From Aradus depressus (taxonomy: Eukaryota > Arthropoda > Insecta > Hemiptera > Aradidae), in the NCBI GenBank assembly GCA_963662175.1, contig OY759222.1, positions 12,286,222 through 12,350,221 of the forward strand: DNA of 64,000 bases, written 5' to 3'. A program made the position numbers and the translations under genes. Under the pieces are notes generated by a model. The model did not search any database and had not been told where the DNA came from. It saw nothing but the letters and a program-made list of their open reading frames with translations. Positions 1 through 11,061 of the stretch are shown in pieces; positions within the stretch are counted from its first letter, which is position 1; each line of letters opens with the position of its first letter.

Positions 1-924
1 AAGGCAACAGCGGACAGCTGCCATGAATTGGCACAGAAAGTAGACAGAAAAAAGACTTATCTTAAAAATATATAATCATCAAATATTTACAATTAAAAGA
101 AAATATTGTGTTTTTTTTTTGTATTTGTTAATATTAGGAATTTTATATTAATTTAATTTCTATTATTTATTTTTTTTATTTTTATAATTATTGTTATTCA
201 TCTCATGTTTTTATTCAAAGATTTAATATCGGTTAATTTATAAACAATCTTTTTGTGCAACATTGTATGACATATAAAATTACCATATAATTTAATGGAA
301 ACAAATATTATTATTATTATAATTATTGTAATTTGCTTACATGAATCCTTCATTAGAATAAAATGGTCAGACAGATGAGGGGTTTTAGCGTCGCCATCTT
401 GTGCCCACTCTACCCTGAACAAAATATATTATATATTCTTTAAAGAACAATTTTTGTAGACGCAATTTCCTCTATGAAAGCAATTGTTTATCAAAAATTA
501 ATGAGAGGAAAAAAATGTTATTAATTAATTATTCTTACATTTTATCAATTCATTGCCGTTATATTAATTACTGTGATCAATTTAATTATAGGAAATTGTT
601 TAATACACTGTAATATTCCTTATTATTTTAACCCATTTTTTCTCTGTCATGAAATATTCATACTTTAGCTCTACTTATGTTATGAACCATATCTATAAAA
701 AAAAAAAATGAAAGCCAGTGTTGTGTTATACGTGATGATGGAAACACACTGATGGTAGTATAAGGCTAGCGAAGATCTCAGCAGCAGAACTGATTGGCAT
801 TCCAACGTTCGTTCGCTCTTTAAGCAAGCGTATAATTTAAAAAATAATTAAAAATAGTATCTAATATCTTTATTAGTATTATTATTATTTTTACACTCAT
901 TTATTTTCTATTATTTATTTATAT
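1..924. other. AT-rich stretch, nothing recognised
   Basis: A/T-rich sequence with short T runs and ATT/TTA microsatellites near 310-330 and 870-900. Reading frames here are short and low in complexity. I see no known repeat family or RNA gene. Confidence 0.5.
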
Positions 925-1262
925 CTCTTGATTCCAAATATGAAAAAAAAAATGGGTTTGTATGTGAACATGATAACTCCCGATAGAATGAATGTATCGA
1001 CATGAAATTTCATATTTATTGTTTAAAACCAATGAGGACATAACTTGCTAAATTTCAGCGATATCGGCTGAAGGGAAGAGGGATTCAGGAGAGGGGCTCG
1101 ATTGAAAAACTATGTGATGAATTTATCGACACAAAATTAAGTATGAGGATTTACGAGCCCCTATGTAAGTCAACTGTTCAATATTGCCGACTGGTTTTGG
1201 AGGAGCGAAAAGTTAATTGATTAATTCGTTCTGGGGAAGTACATAGCCGGTGATTCATTTAC
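925..1262 (+). repeat. Family B interspersed repeat, 5'-truncated copy
   Basis: Contains the internal ACTCCCGATAGAATGAATGT unit and the conserved 3' part (TTGATTAATTCGTTCTGGGG followed by the GCCGGTGATTCA hairpin remnant). The left third of the family is missing. Confidence 0.8.
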
Positions 1263-1724
1263 TATTTTTTTATTTTATTTTTTACTATTATTGTTATTAT
1301 TTAATCATATGAGTGTTCAACTCCAACATTTAATTAACTGTTTAAGGATATAATTTATAAACTTAATGTATCTTGTATCATGTTATCGTTTAACGGAAAT
1401 AAATAATATTATTATAATTATTAAAAGCTGGAATATGGAGCATAATGTGCAGCAACGATTATGCAATAATTATATGTGAGCAGAAAGAGGTTCTCTCATG
1501 GCTCGGGATTTCCACAAGGCGAAGTAACGACCTTCTCATATGACTCAGACACCAGAAGTAAGTTGTACAACTTAGAAATATATATACTGTATCTGGGACT
1601 TGAAGGTTAATGTACTTAATGTTAAGACATTACTTTGAGTGTTGGAGGTGATCACCGAAGGTAGTGCATCGATTTTAATATTACCGTCACTGTTCAATAA
1701 TTTGAAGTCAGAGTCATACGGATA

Positions 1725-2960
1725 ACGTGGGGTATTGTAAACGTGCGTATCCAGAACACTCTAAGGAGGATTGATTTTCAGTCAAATCAGTCTAAGGGAA
1801 GGGGGGGGGGGGGGGGGGGGGCATAAGGGAGGAGGCTTAAAACAAAAATCCCAATAACTGCCGAAGTAATGAACATGAATTTTTATATCTAAGTTCAAAA
1901 TCCCACAAGGGAGCAGAGTTGGGCTTAGTCATTAATATTTTCAATCGATTGACGAATCAAACCAAAAAGTTAGTGATTGATAATTTAGTTTTAGTCACTA
2001 CTAAAATCGAGTAATCATTAGTTATTAGTTTTAGTTTGGATTAATTTTTTTAACTAAAAAGATATTTTTCATATTTGAAAACGAGGCAATAAAATATTAT
2101 CCAGAAAATGAACCAACCTTGTACCTTCTAGTAACTACTGACAACGCAATAAAATTTTAAACTCTTAAAAATTACTCAAGTTCTTTCAATTCAAAATAAG
2201 CCTTATCTTATAGGTAATTAGGTACTTTTCTGTTTATTAGCACATTCTATCGCTGTTTGTGTCACTACCTGGAAAGGGTCTATTGTATTGACACAAAGCA
2301 TTGTTAGCTACAGAGCCTATGTCGTCATCGGGACCATTTGAAAGAATGTTTTCCTATGCTACTATGACCAACTCACCGAAATCACACAAACTATTTGATG
2401 AGATGTTTGAGAAAAGAGTTGTCATGAAAAGCAATTTAAATATTATGAATTGAAAACATTGATTATTTGTGCTGTACTAGTAAAAAAATAAATAAATAAA
2501 AAATATGAAAATATTGTTATTTGCATACCAAGTATGAATGACTAATAAAATAATAAACCATTTGTCTAATTTAATAATTCGTTTACTTTACAATTTCCTC
2601 GACATTAGTATTGCAATCAAATTATTAATCAACATTGAAAACTAAAATTGATTCAATCATTATTTCAATTTTTTATACGACTAAAACTAATTCAATCGTC
2701 AATCGTCAGTTAAATTAATTACGTTTGTTTTAGTTTTTAATCGTCAATCAAACTAAATTTTTGCCAACACTGCAAGGGAGGCATGTTTTAATTTTCCATG
2801 AAATCGGTCGAACGGAGGGGGAGCTCGATTTATATACCCTAATAACTGCCCATACACACACAAAATTTAGTTAAAGGATTCAGAAGCCACTATGTAAGTC
2901 AAATATTTTATTTTTTATTTTATACGTTTGATTGGTTTGGAAAGCGAAAAATTATTAAAA
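1725..2960 (+). repeat. Family B copy split by a hAT insertion
   Basis: Family B sequence runs 1725-1913 (including a poly-G tract of about 21 at 1801-1821). It resumes at 2781 with AATTTTCCATGAAATCGGTC and the later units. The interruption is exactly the hAT element at 1914-2772. Confidence 0.75.
1914..2772 (+). mobile_element. hAT-superfamily DNA transposon, internally deleted, 859 bp
   Basis: The terminal inverted repeats begin CAGAGTTGGG and, read inward from the other end, CAGTGTTGGC. It is flanked by a perfect 8-bp duplication CAAGGGAG (1906-1913 and 2773-2780), the hAT hallmark. Around 2320-2440 one frame reads SSSGPFERMFSYATMTNSPK and then LFDEMFEKRVVMKSNLNIM. This matches the C-terminal dimerisation region of hAT transposases. 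The rest of the transposase is missing, so this copy cannot act on its own. Confidence 0.9.
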
Positions 2961-3062
2961 TGAAGGAAGAATATTATATATGTGATGTTACTATTATAGG
3001 ACTTTCTTATACAAACATGGCCACATCACATATATATATATGTTATTACGATGATTTATCGT

Positions 3063-3575
3063 TTGGGTAACTTAAGCTCGGGCTTGCCCTAAGTCCCACT
3101 CTATTCTGGCAGTAAATTTTAACTAGCCAGATTTATTGATATAGGGTAGAGGTCTTTAATAAGTATCGAGGGGACTGGTAGCTCAGTGGTATGCGTGCTT
3201 GCTTACTGAGCTCAAGATCGCGGTTTCGAAACCCGGCCGAGGCTCATAGATTTTCATCAAGGAAGTTAAAAAACCTTGAGCAAGCCGTCCTTTGGATGGG
3301 ACGTTAAGCGAGGATCCCGAGCCTGTACAATGCCAGGTATTCGACAAAGACCCCTACCTTAAGTGTCTAAAAATTTAGGGTAGGCAAAATTTATCTACTG
3401 AGACAAAAGAGCGCTCTGGTAGTAGGCGATATGATCTTGTAGTTAAAACTTGGGCATGAATCATAATAACTAACTAACTTTAATAAGTAGGTACTTGACA
3501 GCAGAAGGACGGCGTGCTCACGTGTTTTTCACCTTCTAGATTATAAGCTACCGGCGCCCTCGTCACAATATTATT
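3063..3575 (-). mobile_element. SINE1 copy (outer), split by a later SINE1
   Basis: Degenerate minus-strand SINE1 in two parts: 3063-3153 (3' half, including GGTAGAGGTCTTTAA) and 3490-3575 (ACGGCGTGCTCA through AAGCTACCGGCGCCCTC). The split point is duplicated on both sides of the inner SINE. Confidence 0.8.
3166..3477 (+). mobile_element. SINE1 copy (inner), nested, with 12-bp target-site duplication
   Basis: Has the tRNA-like head (TGGTAGCTCAGTGGTATGCG, B box GGTTTCGAAACCC), the central GGATGGGACGTTAAGCGA domain and a TAACTAACTAAC-type tail. CTTTAATAAGTA occurs at 3154-3165 and again at 3478-3489, which marks it as a retroposed insertion into the older minus-strand copy. Confidence 0.92.
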
Positions 3576-3729
3576 TGACATAGGACTAGACTTGGGAGGG
3601 AGCTGATAATGTTGCGTCAGATCCTACCTAATGCTTCTCCTGTGTCCCAGATAGGGCCTTATCTCCCTATCAGACTTACATCAGCTATGTCTTTCTGTAA
3701 GATGTATTAGGTGTGTGTCTTAGTACTTT

Positions 3730-3902
3730 TTTCAAGGTACCACTAGTTAAGTAATTGCGGAAGGGACGAGGCCTAGTTCATAGACCTCGATGTTTCATGT
3801 GTCTGAGGCTGACGTTTCACAAGTGTACTATCCTAGCACCGTTATTATAATCTGTGACTCAGGATGTGTGAACCTAACTTAATCTTCAGGTCACACTGGA
3901 CC
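3730..3902. repeat. Direct repeat, left copy, flanking a LINE 3' end
   Basis: About 175 bp (TTCAAGGTACCACTAGTTAA to GTCACACTGGACC). It is nearly identical to 4588-4761 with a handful of substitutions. A shorter shared GGTGTGTGTCT precedes both copies. Confidence 0.85.
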
Positions 3903-4026
3903 TTATAGATATATAAACATTATTACTAGGAATGTCATCGAAAAAAAAAAAGTATTTTGATATAACGAAGTGCAATCTATTTGTAATAACTGTAATGTTA
4001 ATATAAGTGAGTTTTTGGATGACTAA

Positions 4027-4560
4027 ATAAAAGGGAATGATATTGTAAATAAAGTAAAAAATGAATTTATTAATGAATATAAATTAAAATCAATAAATAG
4101 TAGCAATCACACTTCATATAAACAGTTATTTACGGATAATAAAGTTATTTTCTCAGAGATGGCTGCGAATTCTATAAGCTGGGTGCTGAAGGTACGAGGT
4201 GAACTTCGTTACCTAAATAAGTATTCCTACACTAAAGAAATCAAACCTTTCTCCATGTGTAATAACAAGCAAGATGAAGATGTGTTTCACTTTATTGCCG
4301 TATGTCCCATCTTAAAAGAATTTCGTCTTATCTATCTCAACAAACCAGAATTACGCTACAATCAGTTTATTGAATATCTAAATAGAGTTGAACTAGTTTC
4401 AGAATTTAATTATTAATAATATATAAATAGGAGGATTTTTTTTTTGTATATATTGTCGAGTGGAAATAGTAGAGACAACCCCCCATGAGTATTGTCTGTC
4501 AATACTATTATTATTATTGTATATCTGTAAGAGAAATACTGCAAAAGAAATAACGACGTT
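4027..4560 (+). mobile_element. Non-LTR retrotransposon 3' end (LINE fragment)
   Basis: An open frame from 4027 to 4416 encodes the C-terminus of a LINE polyprotein: KVRGELRYLNKYSYTKEIKP, then MCNNKQDEDVFHFIAVCPIL, a Cys/His knuckle followed by the usual arginine-containing tail. The same K-x-RGEL-x-x-L layout occurs at 63.4-63.7 kb, so both belong to one family. The segment ends in a TTATT-rich tail and lacks the endonuclease and most of the reverse transcriptase. Confidence 0.75.
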
Positions 4561-4577
4561 TATTATTATTATTATAA

Positions 4578-4761
4578 GGTGTGTGTGTCTTCAAGGTACC
4601 ACCAGTTAAGTAATTGCGGAAGGGACGAGGCCTAGTTCATAGACCTCGATGTTCCATGTGTCTGAGGCTGGCGTTACTCAAGTGTACTATCCTAGCACCG
4701 TTATTATAATCTGTGACTGCGGATGTGTGAACCTAACTTAACCTTCAGGTCACACTGGACC
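4578..4761. repeat. Direct repeat, right copy, flanking a LINE 3' end
   Basis: Matches the copy at 3730-3902 (TCAAGGTACCACCAGTTAAG to GTCACACTGGACC). It starts immediately after the LINE tail. Confidence 0.85.
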
Positions 4762-4832
4762 GTTTGCATCCCCTCCTCTTGTCACAAACTCGATGTATTA
4801 ACTAAAAATTTTAATGTTTGTACTTCTAAGCA

Positions 4833-5025
4833 AGAATAAATCAATTACGTTTTCGCTCTCCCTCCAAAGTCAATCGACCTTTTAGGATGAAACATAATAT
4901 TTGTCTTACATAGTGGCGTCAGAATCGTCATAATTTGTGTCGATACATTCAATATGTCGGCAGTTATTAGGGTATTTAAATCGAACTCCTGTTCTCTGGT
5001 TCCCCCTCCCCCTCGACGTATTTTT
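4833..5025 (-). repeat. Family B fragment
   Basis: Minus-strand 3' half: AATTACGTTTTCGCTCTCCC, then GTCGATACATTCAATATGTC and GGCAGTTATTAGGG. Confidence 0.75.
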
Positions 5026-5190
5026 AAAGAATTTAGAAATATCTTTTTATTATTGGTATTTTTTTTTATTTAAAAAAATATGTTGAGATCACTCTTTGTC
5101 CTTCTCCCCTCTCCACCCCTCTTTCATGGTTATAAAGAAGTCACTCTCACTGTGCAATGAAACAAAATAAGACAAATTTAAATTTCAAAT

Positions 5191-5710
5191 TTAAAAACCC
5201 CCGACACAGAAAATAAACCTTTAAAACGGAAAAAATATCCTGACGATAAGGAAAAGACTGCCGAATGCAGGGTCGGGTTCAGTTTAAAATTTCGGGGGCG
5301 GGATGACGACACAATATATGTCAATTAAAAAAAAAATTTTTTTTACTAAAACCTTGGTGGAGAAGGTTTTTTTTTTTGGGGGGGGGGGGGGGGGGGGAGG
5401 GTTGAAGGGTTTAGGGGAGAGGGGCTTGTCCTTATATACATTTGAGCTCAAACTCCAAGTCTCTAGCTGTAATAGAGGCCGAGATCTCTACACAGGCTCT
5501 GAAGAAACCTGAAGATCTTGGAAACGGCATACTCGATTTCCACCAAACATGGGTAAGAACCATCTCGCAAATACCAGCTTTTGAAACAAAAAAAAAAAAA
5601 CGCTTTGAAATCGGTTCAGCCGTCTTGGAGCTACGATGCCACAGACAGACACACACACAGACAAAGGCTTCAAACTTATAACACGCCTCCTTTTGCGTCG
5701 GGGGTTAAAA
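5191..5710. mobile_element. Short DNA transposon-like element with CCCCCGAC termini
   Basis: The ends are inverted copies: TTAAAAACCCCCGACACA at the left and TGCGTCGGGGGTTAAAAA at the right, about 520 bp apart. The interior holds a T/G run at 5371-5398 and, near the right end, AAATCGGTTCAGCCGTCTTG, a short ACAGAC microsatellite and AACTTATAACACGCC. The overlapping short frames on both strands are not genes. Confidence 0.65.
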
Positions 5711-6366
5711 ACCGCTGACACCAACACATTCTTTTATGTACTTCGTATACCACAATTCTTTATATTCATTCTTTTTTTTACAAAATTCTTCTAAATAGAC
5801 TAAAGTTTTCCTATTACAAAACGGATACAGTCTAAGAACAATTTGTAAAGCCCCACTTGAGGGATAGATTAAAAATACCGAAGTCTTCTCTACCCAAGTT
5901 GTAGTCAGGAACACAAAGGGATTCCAGTGCCCACTTTGTCTCATTCCGCAGTTAAGTTCAATTTTAATACTCTTTGTTGCCTACCTATTGAAGGTTTTCA
6001 AATTTTCACTATTGAATATAATAATTATATTATACTTATATAAATAAATAGGTAATATTAATTATATAAATAATTTATATAATACCAATTATATAAAATT
6101 ATTTTATTAGTTATTTTTCTCTTCCACATGATCATACTTTCTCAAAACTTTATATTTTAAAGATTAACAGAAATAGTCTTAAGCATCATTTGGTTCAAAT
6201 CGTCCAAATATGACGACTATAAGGCAGTGGCCTCGCCAGGAGGGATCAATGGTGTGACCCCATGGGTAATTCGTACTTTTTTATATGACTTTCTGAACAA
6301 GATTAACTTATTACAATCTCTATATTATCTATACGTATTATAAAACAGTAGAAAAGTTATTATTGT
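5711..6366. other. AT-rich stretch, nothing recognised
   Basis: No known repeat or convincing reading frame. There is an ATAAATAAT-rich block at 6010-6110, and a short GC-richer piece (GGCCTCGCCAGGAGGGATCA) at about 6229 that I cannot assign. Confidence 0.45.
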
Positions 6367-6592
6367 TAGTTATTATGACTCACGTTCAGGGGTTGGACTA
6401 CGAGGTCATATCGCCTACTACCGGAACGCATCATTCCTCACTTATAAGGGGTCTTTAACGAGTACCTGACATCGCATGGATTCTGAACTTAATGTCCCAT
6501 CCGAAGGTCGTCTTGCTAAAGGTTTTTCACTTCCAAAATAAGAATCTAAGCCGAGTTTCGCGCCCGCAATCTTGAGCTCAATAGACGAACTT
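6367..6592 (-). mobile_element. SINE1 copy, internally deleted
   Basis: Minus-strand order from tail to head: ATGACTCACG, CATATCGCCTACTACC, GGGGTCTTTAACGAGTACCT, CCCATCCGAAGG, then CAATCTTGAGCTCA. The middle and the extreme 5' head are lost. Confidence 0.82.
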
Positions 6593-6611
6593 TATTATTA
6601 TTATTATTCAA

Positions 6612-7400
6612 TTAAGTTTTTGCTCTTCAATCGACTGTTTTGACTAAATCATGAATCCTCCTACTAAATTTGGTCTCAACGGCAGATATTAAGGTTTTTG
6701 AGTCGAGTCCCGTCCTCTGATTTACCCCTTTCCTTCGACCGATTTCACAGAAAATTTATAGGTGCCGTCCAGATGGAGTTTTGTATTTAAATATTATATT
6801 TCGTGCCGATAAATTCATTACATCGGCTGCGATTTAGGTTATTGAGTTGAACCCCACATCTGTTCGACCGATTCCGCTGAAAATTAATAGGTTTCGTGCT
6901 TATGGAGTTTTGAGTTTATATAAGAAATTTATAAATCCAATTATAGCCGATTTGACTGAAAATCAATAGGTATCGTCTTTATGAAAATCTGAATGCACAT
7001 ACGAGATGTATTCAAAAAATAACGGGAATATTCTGTTTTTGAAAATAATTTTATTTATTCGTCTACATCAATGTTATCCCCTTCAAAATAGTCCCCACTA
7101 GGTATTATACACTTATGCCAGCGCTTCTTTCAATCCCCGAAACACTTCTGGAACTCGATCTTTGGGATAGCATTTAGCTCTCTCAGCGATGCGCTTTTAA
7201 TCTCATCTATGCTTGTGAAACGACGGCCCTTTAAGGTTCTCTTTATTGTTGGGAACAGAAAAAATTCACACGGAGCCATGTCTGGTGAATATGGAGGCTG
7301 GGGCATCGTTACAGTGTTGTTTTTGGCCAAAAATCGTATAAAATTGCCTGTCGATACATTTACTCTATCGGGAGTAAACACAGAAACACAATACTTGACT
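6612..7400 (-). repeat. Family B copy interrupted by a mariner fragment
   Basis: Three internal units are readable on the minus strand at 6612-6998 (each with ATAGGTGTCGTCC-like and GATAAATTCATTACATCGGC-like segments). Family B sequence resumes at about 7350-7400 as ATACATTTACTCTATCGGGA. The gap is filled by mariner sequence. Confidence 0.72.
6999..7350 (-). pseudogene. mariner transposase C-terminal fragment
   Basis: Read on the minus strand, FIRFLAKNNTVTMPQPPYSP is followed by DMAPCEFFLFPTIKRTLKGR and, after an in-frame TGA, KKRWHKCIIPSGDYFEGDNI. The PPYSPDxAPCxFFLFP block and GDYFEGD end are diagnostic of mariner transposases. The right-hand side fuses into Family B sequence, so only the last third of the transposase is present, with a nonsense change where a Trp codon is expected. 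The left end (ATGTATTCAAAAAATAACGG) resembles a mariner terminal repeat. Confidence 0.85.
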
Positions 7401-7429
7401 TCTTGTCGATTTAATTGAAAATTCATGTT

Positions 7430-7917
7430 TTTCCTACTCCTATTAATTCTTTCTGATGTTCCATAAACACATTTGGTTTCTTGGCCTCGAGAAGGTAATT
7501 TCCATTAACTAAATCAGGTGACCTGGCTTTGTTTACCATACCTACACGGCAGTTGGACTTTAATACTCGGCATTATTCAAATTAATTTTCTCCAAGCATC
7601 CCCTCTGAGTAATTACTGAGGTAAACATTGTCAATTATTGTCGCGTGTAGTTTATTGTGCAAATGGGTCAGAGATAGTTGCAATATTATAAATTAGGTCT
7701 AGATTAGGAAACAAATTGGCGCAACCAGGAGTCAGGGTGTAGATTAGGCTCACATTGGTGTCAATAGAAATGTCAGTACGTTGAAGATTCCGGCAGACAT
7801 CAATCATGCCACTATTGTACTCCTTAAATACCACATTGGGCCGCTAAGGTTAGTGTACCAGTGACAATCCGCATCAGCATCACTTCCTTCTTAAGGGAAT
7901 ACACACTTTAATTTTAT
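7430..7917. other. Stretch without recognised features
   Basis: Moderately AT-rich, with no SINE or Family B match. A 60-codon minus-strand frame at 7652-7834 has no recognisable domain. Confidence 0.4.
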
Positions 7918-7962
7918 TACTTCTCCAGCTGTGCGAAGTATAGGGGAAGTTATAAAATAGGA
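7918..7962 (+). repeat. Family B left terminus only
   Basis: AAGTATAGGGGAAGTTATAA, preceded by the palindromic AGCTGTGCGAAG segment. The sequence then breaks into the tail of an inverted SINE. Confidence 0.7.
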
Positions 7963-7964
7963 CA

Positions 7965-8280
7965 AGGTTTAGGTTTAGGTTTTATGACTCATGCCCGGGC
8001 TTTAACTAATATATCGCCTGCTACCAGAGCGCTCTTTCGCCACTCTGGTGGACATGATTCCGACTCTACTATGGGAGTCCTAAATTTTGCCTACCCTAAA
8101 TTTTTATTCACCTAGGGCAGGGGTCTTTAACGAGTACCTGACGTCGTATAGGCTCGGGACCATCGCTTAACGTTCCATCCGAAGGACGGCGTGCTTAAGT
8201 TTATTTTACCTCCCAGATAAAATAAACTAAGGGCCTCGGTCGGGTTTCGAACCCACGTTCTTGAGCTCAGAAGACAAGCA
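7965..8280 (-). mobile_element. SINE1 copy, left arm of a head-to-head pair
   Basis: Near-complete minus-strand SINE1, from the TTTAGGTTTAGG tail at the left to CGTTCTTGAGCTCAGAAGAC at the right. It lacks the last part of the tRNA-like head. Confidence 0.93.
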
Positions 8281-8347
8281 TATAAATATACTATTATATA
8301 AATATAATATACACTCGGTCTTAGGAGGAGTATATATATATATATAT

Positions 8348-8679
8348 GGAGGGCGCCGGTAGCTCAGTGGTATGGGTGCTTGTCTTCTGAGCTCAAGAAC
8401 GTGCGTTCGAAACCCTTAGTTTATTTTAACTGGGAGGTAAAATAAACTTAAGCACGCCATCCTTCGGATGGGACGTTAAGCGATGGTCCCAAGCCAGTAC
8501 GATGTCAGGTACTCGTTAAAGACCCCTGCCCTAGATGAAAAAAAATTTAGGGCAGGCAAAATTTAGGACTCCCATAATAGAGTCGGGCTCATGTCCACCA
8601 GAGTGACGAAAGAGCGCTCTGGTAGTAGGCGATATGACCTCGTAGTTAAAGCCCGGGCTTGTCATAAAACCTAACCTAA

Positions 8680-8680
<1 letters not shown>
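8348..8680 (+). mobile_element. SINE1 copy, right arm of a head-to-head pair
   Basis: Plus-strand SINE1 beginning GAGGGCGCCGGTAGCTCAGT. It has a short deletion after the B box (AACCC runs directly into TTAGTTTATTTTAAC) and ends in AAACCTAACCTAACC. Confidence 0.95.

Positions 8681-8715
<35 letters not shown>
8681..8715. repeat. (TA)n microsatellite
   Basis: About 16 TA dinucleotides directly after the SINE tail. A shorter TA run (8330-8347) lies just before the same SINE. Confidence 0.9.
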
Positions 8716-8716
<1 letters not shown>

Positions 8717-8925
8717 AATAAATTAAACAATTACTAATTAAGCGACAAAATCAACATAATTTAATTACTGTCTCTCATCTTCAATTCGACTAAAACAAAC
8801 ACGAATTGCAACTGAACCCAATTCATACTTTACGGTAGATATTATTTGCCTGTAAATTATAGAGGTCTGGAATACTGAGACAAATCAAGTACAATTCCTT
8901 TTCAAATTACACAACTTTTTATTTT

Positions 8926-9566
8926 CTTAGCTATACGAAGTATAGGGGAAGTTATGTAAATAAAAATTCATTTCAAAATTTTCGGCGGAATTTAATGTTT
9001 TTCGACCCCTAAATTGCTAATATCACAAAGGAAAAATGCTGTGCTTCTGTGTGTCTGTGAACAAGATAACTCCCGATAGATTGGATATATCGACACGAAA
9101 TTTTATATGTGGAGCTAGAACCCTCTAATGACGACACTTATTGTTTTTCAGCCAAATCTACCAAAGGGAAAGGGGGGATTAGGGGGAAGACATATCATAA
9201 AAACTCTAATAACTGCCGTTGTAATGAATATATCGACATGTAATTTTATATGTGAATTCGAAGGCCGATGAGGCACTTATTAATTTAAATGAGGAGGGGA
9301 CTCAATTCAAATACCCCAATAATTGCCGATGTATTGAATGTATCGAGATGAAATTTCATATTTAAAGTCAAAACCCAATTAGGACATAATCTGTCAAATA
9401 TGTCAATTCAAAAATCCTAATAACTGCCGATGTCTTGAATTCATCGACACAAAATTTAGTATGAGGATTTAAGAGCCCCGATGTTGAATGCAAACGTTCG
9501 GCTGGTTTTGGACGAGGAGCGAAACCTTAATTGATTAATTTGTTCTTGGGAAGTACATTGTCCAGG
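8926..9566 (+). repeat. Family B, near full length
   Basis: Runs from the left palindrome (GCTATACGAAGTATAGGGGA) to the right GTTCTTGGGAAGTACATTGTCC. Four internal units are visible, each starting with an ACTCCCGAT/ACTGCCGAT-like block followed by a GAATGTATCGACA-like segment. This copy shows the modular structure best. Confidence 0.88.
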
Positions 9567-9569
9567 AAC

Positions 9570-9680
9570 ATACCGATCAATAAGCCATAGCATTCCTAAT
9601 GGCCATAAAAAATTCGAAATATCAAAAAAATGAAACATGGGAGACATCATTCGAGAAAGAAAAAAAACTGGTCTACCTTA
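9570..9680 (-). repeat. Family C repeat fragment
   Basis: The reverse complement (CTCGAATGATGTCTCCCATG, then TTTTGATATTTCGAATTTTT and GGCCATTAGGAATGCTATGG) matches plus-strand copies at 13.39-13.53 and 49.02-49.16 kb. Confidence 0.7.
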
Positions 9681-9690
9681 AAAAAAAAAG

Positions 9691-9818
9691 AGCCGAATCA
9701 GCCGCGAATGTATTGGTACCCCCATAAGGATGTAATGAATGTATTGGCACCCCCATAAGGATGTAATGAATGTATTGGCACCCCCATAAGGATGTAATGA
9801 ATGTATTGTCACCACTCC

Positions 9819-9863
<45 letters not shown>

Positions 9864-11026
9864 AAGGTTGGAGCCGAATCAGCCGAAGAGAAGAGGTAAA
9901 TCAAATAAAAAAGCCTCATAATATTCGATGTAATGAATGTATTGGCACCCCCCATAAGGATGTATTGGCACCCCTCCCCCTCCCCCTCCCCCCCCCCCCC
10001 CCCAATAAGGTTGGAGCCGAATCAGCCGAAGAGAAGAGGTAAATCAAATAAAAAAGCCTCATAAATAATATTCGATGTAATGAATGTATTGGCACCCCCA
10101 TAAGGATGTAATGAATGTATTGTCACCACTCCCCCCCCCCCCCCCCCCTCCCAATAAGGTTGGAGCCGAATCAGCCGGAGAAGAGGTAAATCAAATAAAA
10201 AAGCCTCATAATATTCGATGTAATGAATGTATTGGCACCCCCCATAAGGATGTATTGGCACCCCTCCCCCTCCCCCCCCCCCCCTCCAATAAGATTGGAG
10301 CCGAATCAGCCGAAGAGAAGAGGTAAATCAAATAAAGAAGCCTCATAATATTCGATGTAATGAATGTATTGGTAACCCCATAAGGATGTAATGAATGTAT
10401 TGGCACCCCCATAAGGATGTAATGAATGTATTGGCACCCCCATAAGGATGTAATGAATGTATTGGCACCCCCATAAGGATGTAATGAATGTATTGCCCCC
10501 TCTCTCCCCCCCCCCCCTCCCCACCCCATACGGTTGGAGCCGAATCAGCCGAAGAGAAGAGGTAAATCAAATAAAGAAGCCTCATAATATTCGATGTAAT
10601 GAATGTATTGGTACCCCCATAAGGATGTAATGAATGTATTGGCACCCCCATAAGGATGTAATGAATGTATTGGCACCCCCATAAGGATGTAATGAATGTA
10701 TTGTCACCACTCCTCCCCCCCCCCCCCCCCCCCCCCCCCCAATAAGGTTGGAGCCGAATCAGCCGAAGAGAAGAGGTAAATCAAATAAAAAAGCCTCATA
10801 ATATTCGATGTAATGAATGTATTGGCACCCCCCATAAGGATGTATTGGCACCCCCCCCCCCTCCCCCTCCCCCTCCCCCCCCCCCCCCCCCCCCCCCCCC
10901 AATAAGGTTGGAGCCGAATCAGCCGAAGAGAAGAGGTAAATCAAATAAAAAAGCCTCATAAATAATATTCGATGTAATGAATGTATTGGCACCCCCATAA
11001 GGATGTAATGAATGTATTGTCACCAC

Positions 11027-11061
<35 letters not shown>

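Noticed and set aside
3166..3245. tRNA gene
   Set aside because: The A and B boxes are real, but they belong to the head of SINE1, which does not fold into a proper cloverleaf and is followed by the SINE body. The same applies to every other head in the window, including SINE2.
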